A DNA stretch of 33,082 nucleotides from Peptococcaceae bacterium. Its GTDB lineage: Bacteria; Bacillota; Desulfitobacteriia; Desulfitobacteriales; Syntrophobotulaceae. Positions 33,027-33,082 of this stretch are shown piece after piece; position 1 is the stretch's first letter; the number at the start of each line of letters is the position of its first letter. Below the pieces are notes generated by a model. It did not search any database. It was not told the DNA's origin and worked only from the letters and a program-made list of their open reading frames with translations. Location: the NCBI GenBank assembly GCA_012521215.1, contig JAAYMU010000141.1:1-33082 (forward strand), read 5' to 3'. The position numbers and the translations under genes were made by a program.

Positions 33027-33082
33027 ATGTCAAGGGCGAGCAAAGCTCGTTTATCGGAGGCGAAGCCGGAAACCCTTGACAT
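33027..33082. repeat. Compound palindrome at window end (REP/MITE-like)
   Basis: Outer arms ATGTCAAGGG (33027-33036) and CCCTTGACAT (33073-33082) are a perfect 10-bp inverted repeat. Inside lie a perfect hairpin CGAGC-AAA-GCTCG (33037-33049) and a second inverted segment flanked by TTT/AAA (33050-33072) with CGG/CCG arms. The structure may extend past the window. Confidence 0.8.

Noticed and set aside
1-33082. CRISPR arrays, tRNA or rRNA genes, insertion sequences, phage genes
   Set aside because: I saw no spaced direct repeats with spacers, no cloverleaf tRNA sequences and no transposase or integrase motifs in either strand.

Overview
The window reads as chromosome of an anaerobic, spore-forming member of the Firmicutes, most like the Clostridia and perhaps Peptococcaceae-like; that placement is inferred from gene content. 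The evidence is two [FeFe]-hydrogenase-family proteins, the sporulation-type protein YtxC beside thrS, T-box control of tRNA synthetase genes, ZapA, MutS2, strong AGGAGG-type ribosome binding sites and an AUU-started infC behind an L20-type leader. Coding is dense and mostly on the minus strand. I see no phage, insertion sequence, CRISPR array, rRNA or tRNA.

Layout. 3-929 (+) is the 3' part of a radical SAM/SPASM protein, possibly a tungsten-enzyme maturase. A minus-strand run follows, read from high to low coordinates: ACT protein, UPF0210/PFL protein, a phosphomutase-like metalloenzyme, U32 protein, mutS2 (8724 down to 960). Above it lie a hairpin terminator and pheS-pheT-zapA (12685 to 8882), preceded by a Phe-specific T-box and a hidden 42-codon YqzL-like gene with its own promoter. 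Next are a SpoU-type RNA methyltransferase and the infC-rpmI-rplT operon (promoter, L20-type leader with terminator, AUU start). Then come thrS-yhaM-BMP-type lipoprotein under a Thr-specific T-box, ytxC and a small membrane sensor-like protein.

21665-22723 (+) is a YkvI-like transporter that overlaps the convergent phosphoglucomutase gene by 38 bp. Phosphoglucomutase and phosphoglucose isomerase form a sugar-phosphate pair. hflX (+) is transcribed divergently from pgi and converges on a minus-strand hydrogenase cluster: hydA (catalytic, CpI-like), hydS (H-cluster plus PAS, sensory type) and a SpoIIE/PP2C phosphatase. The last 56 bases form a compound palindrome.

The most unusual points are: (i) the HflX GTPase carries an N-terminal region with a complete JAMM/RadC-type metal-site pattern (E51, H94-x-H96-x7-S104-x2-D107); (ii) the HydA-HydS-PP2C set looks like a hydrogen-sensing output module, with HydS lacking the proton-relay cysteine; (iii) a YqzL-like micro-gene sits in the pheST leader; (iv) several short tandem repeats and the terminal palindrome. 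All functions are inferred from sequence motifs read by eye; no database search was run.
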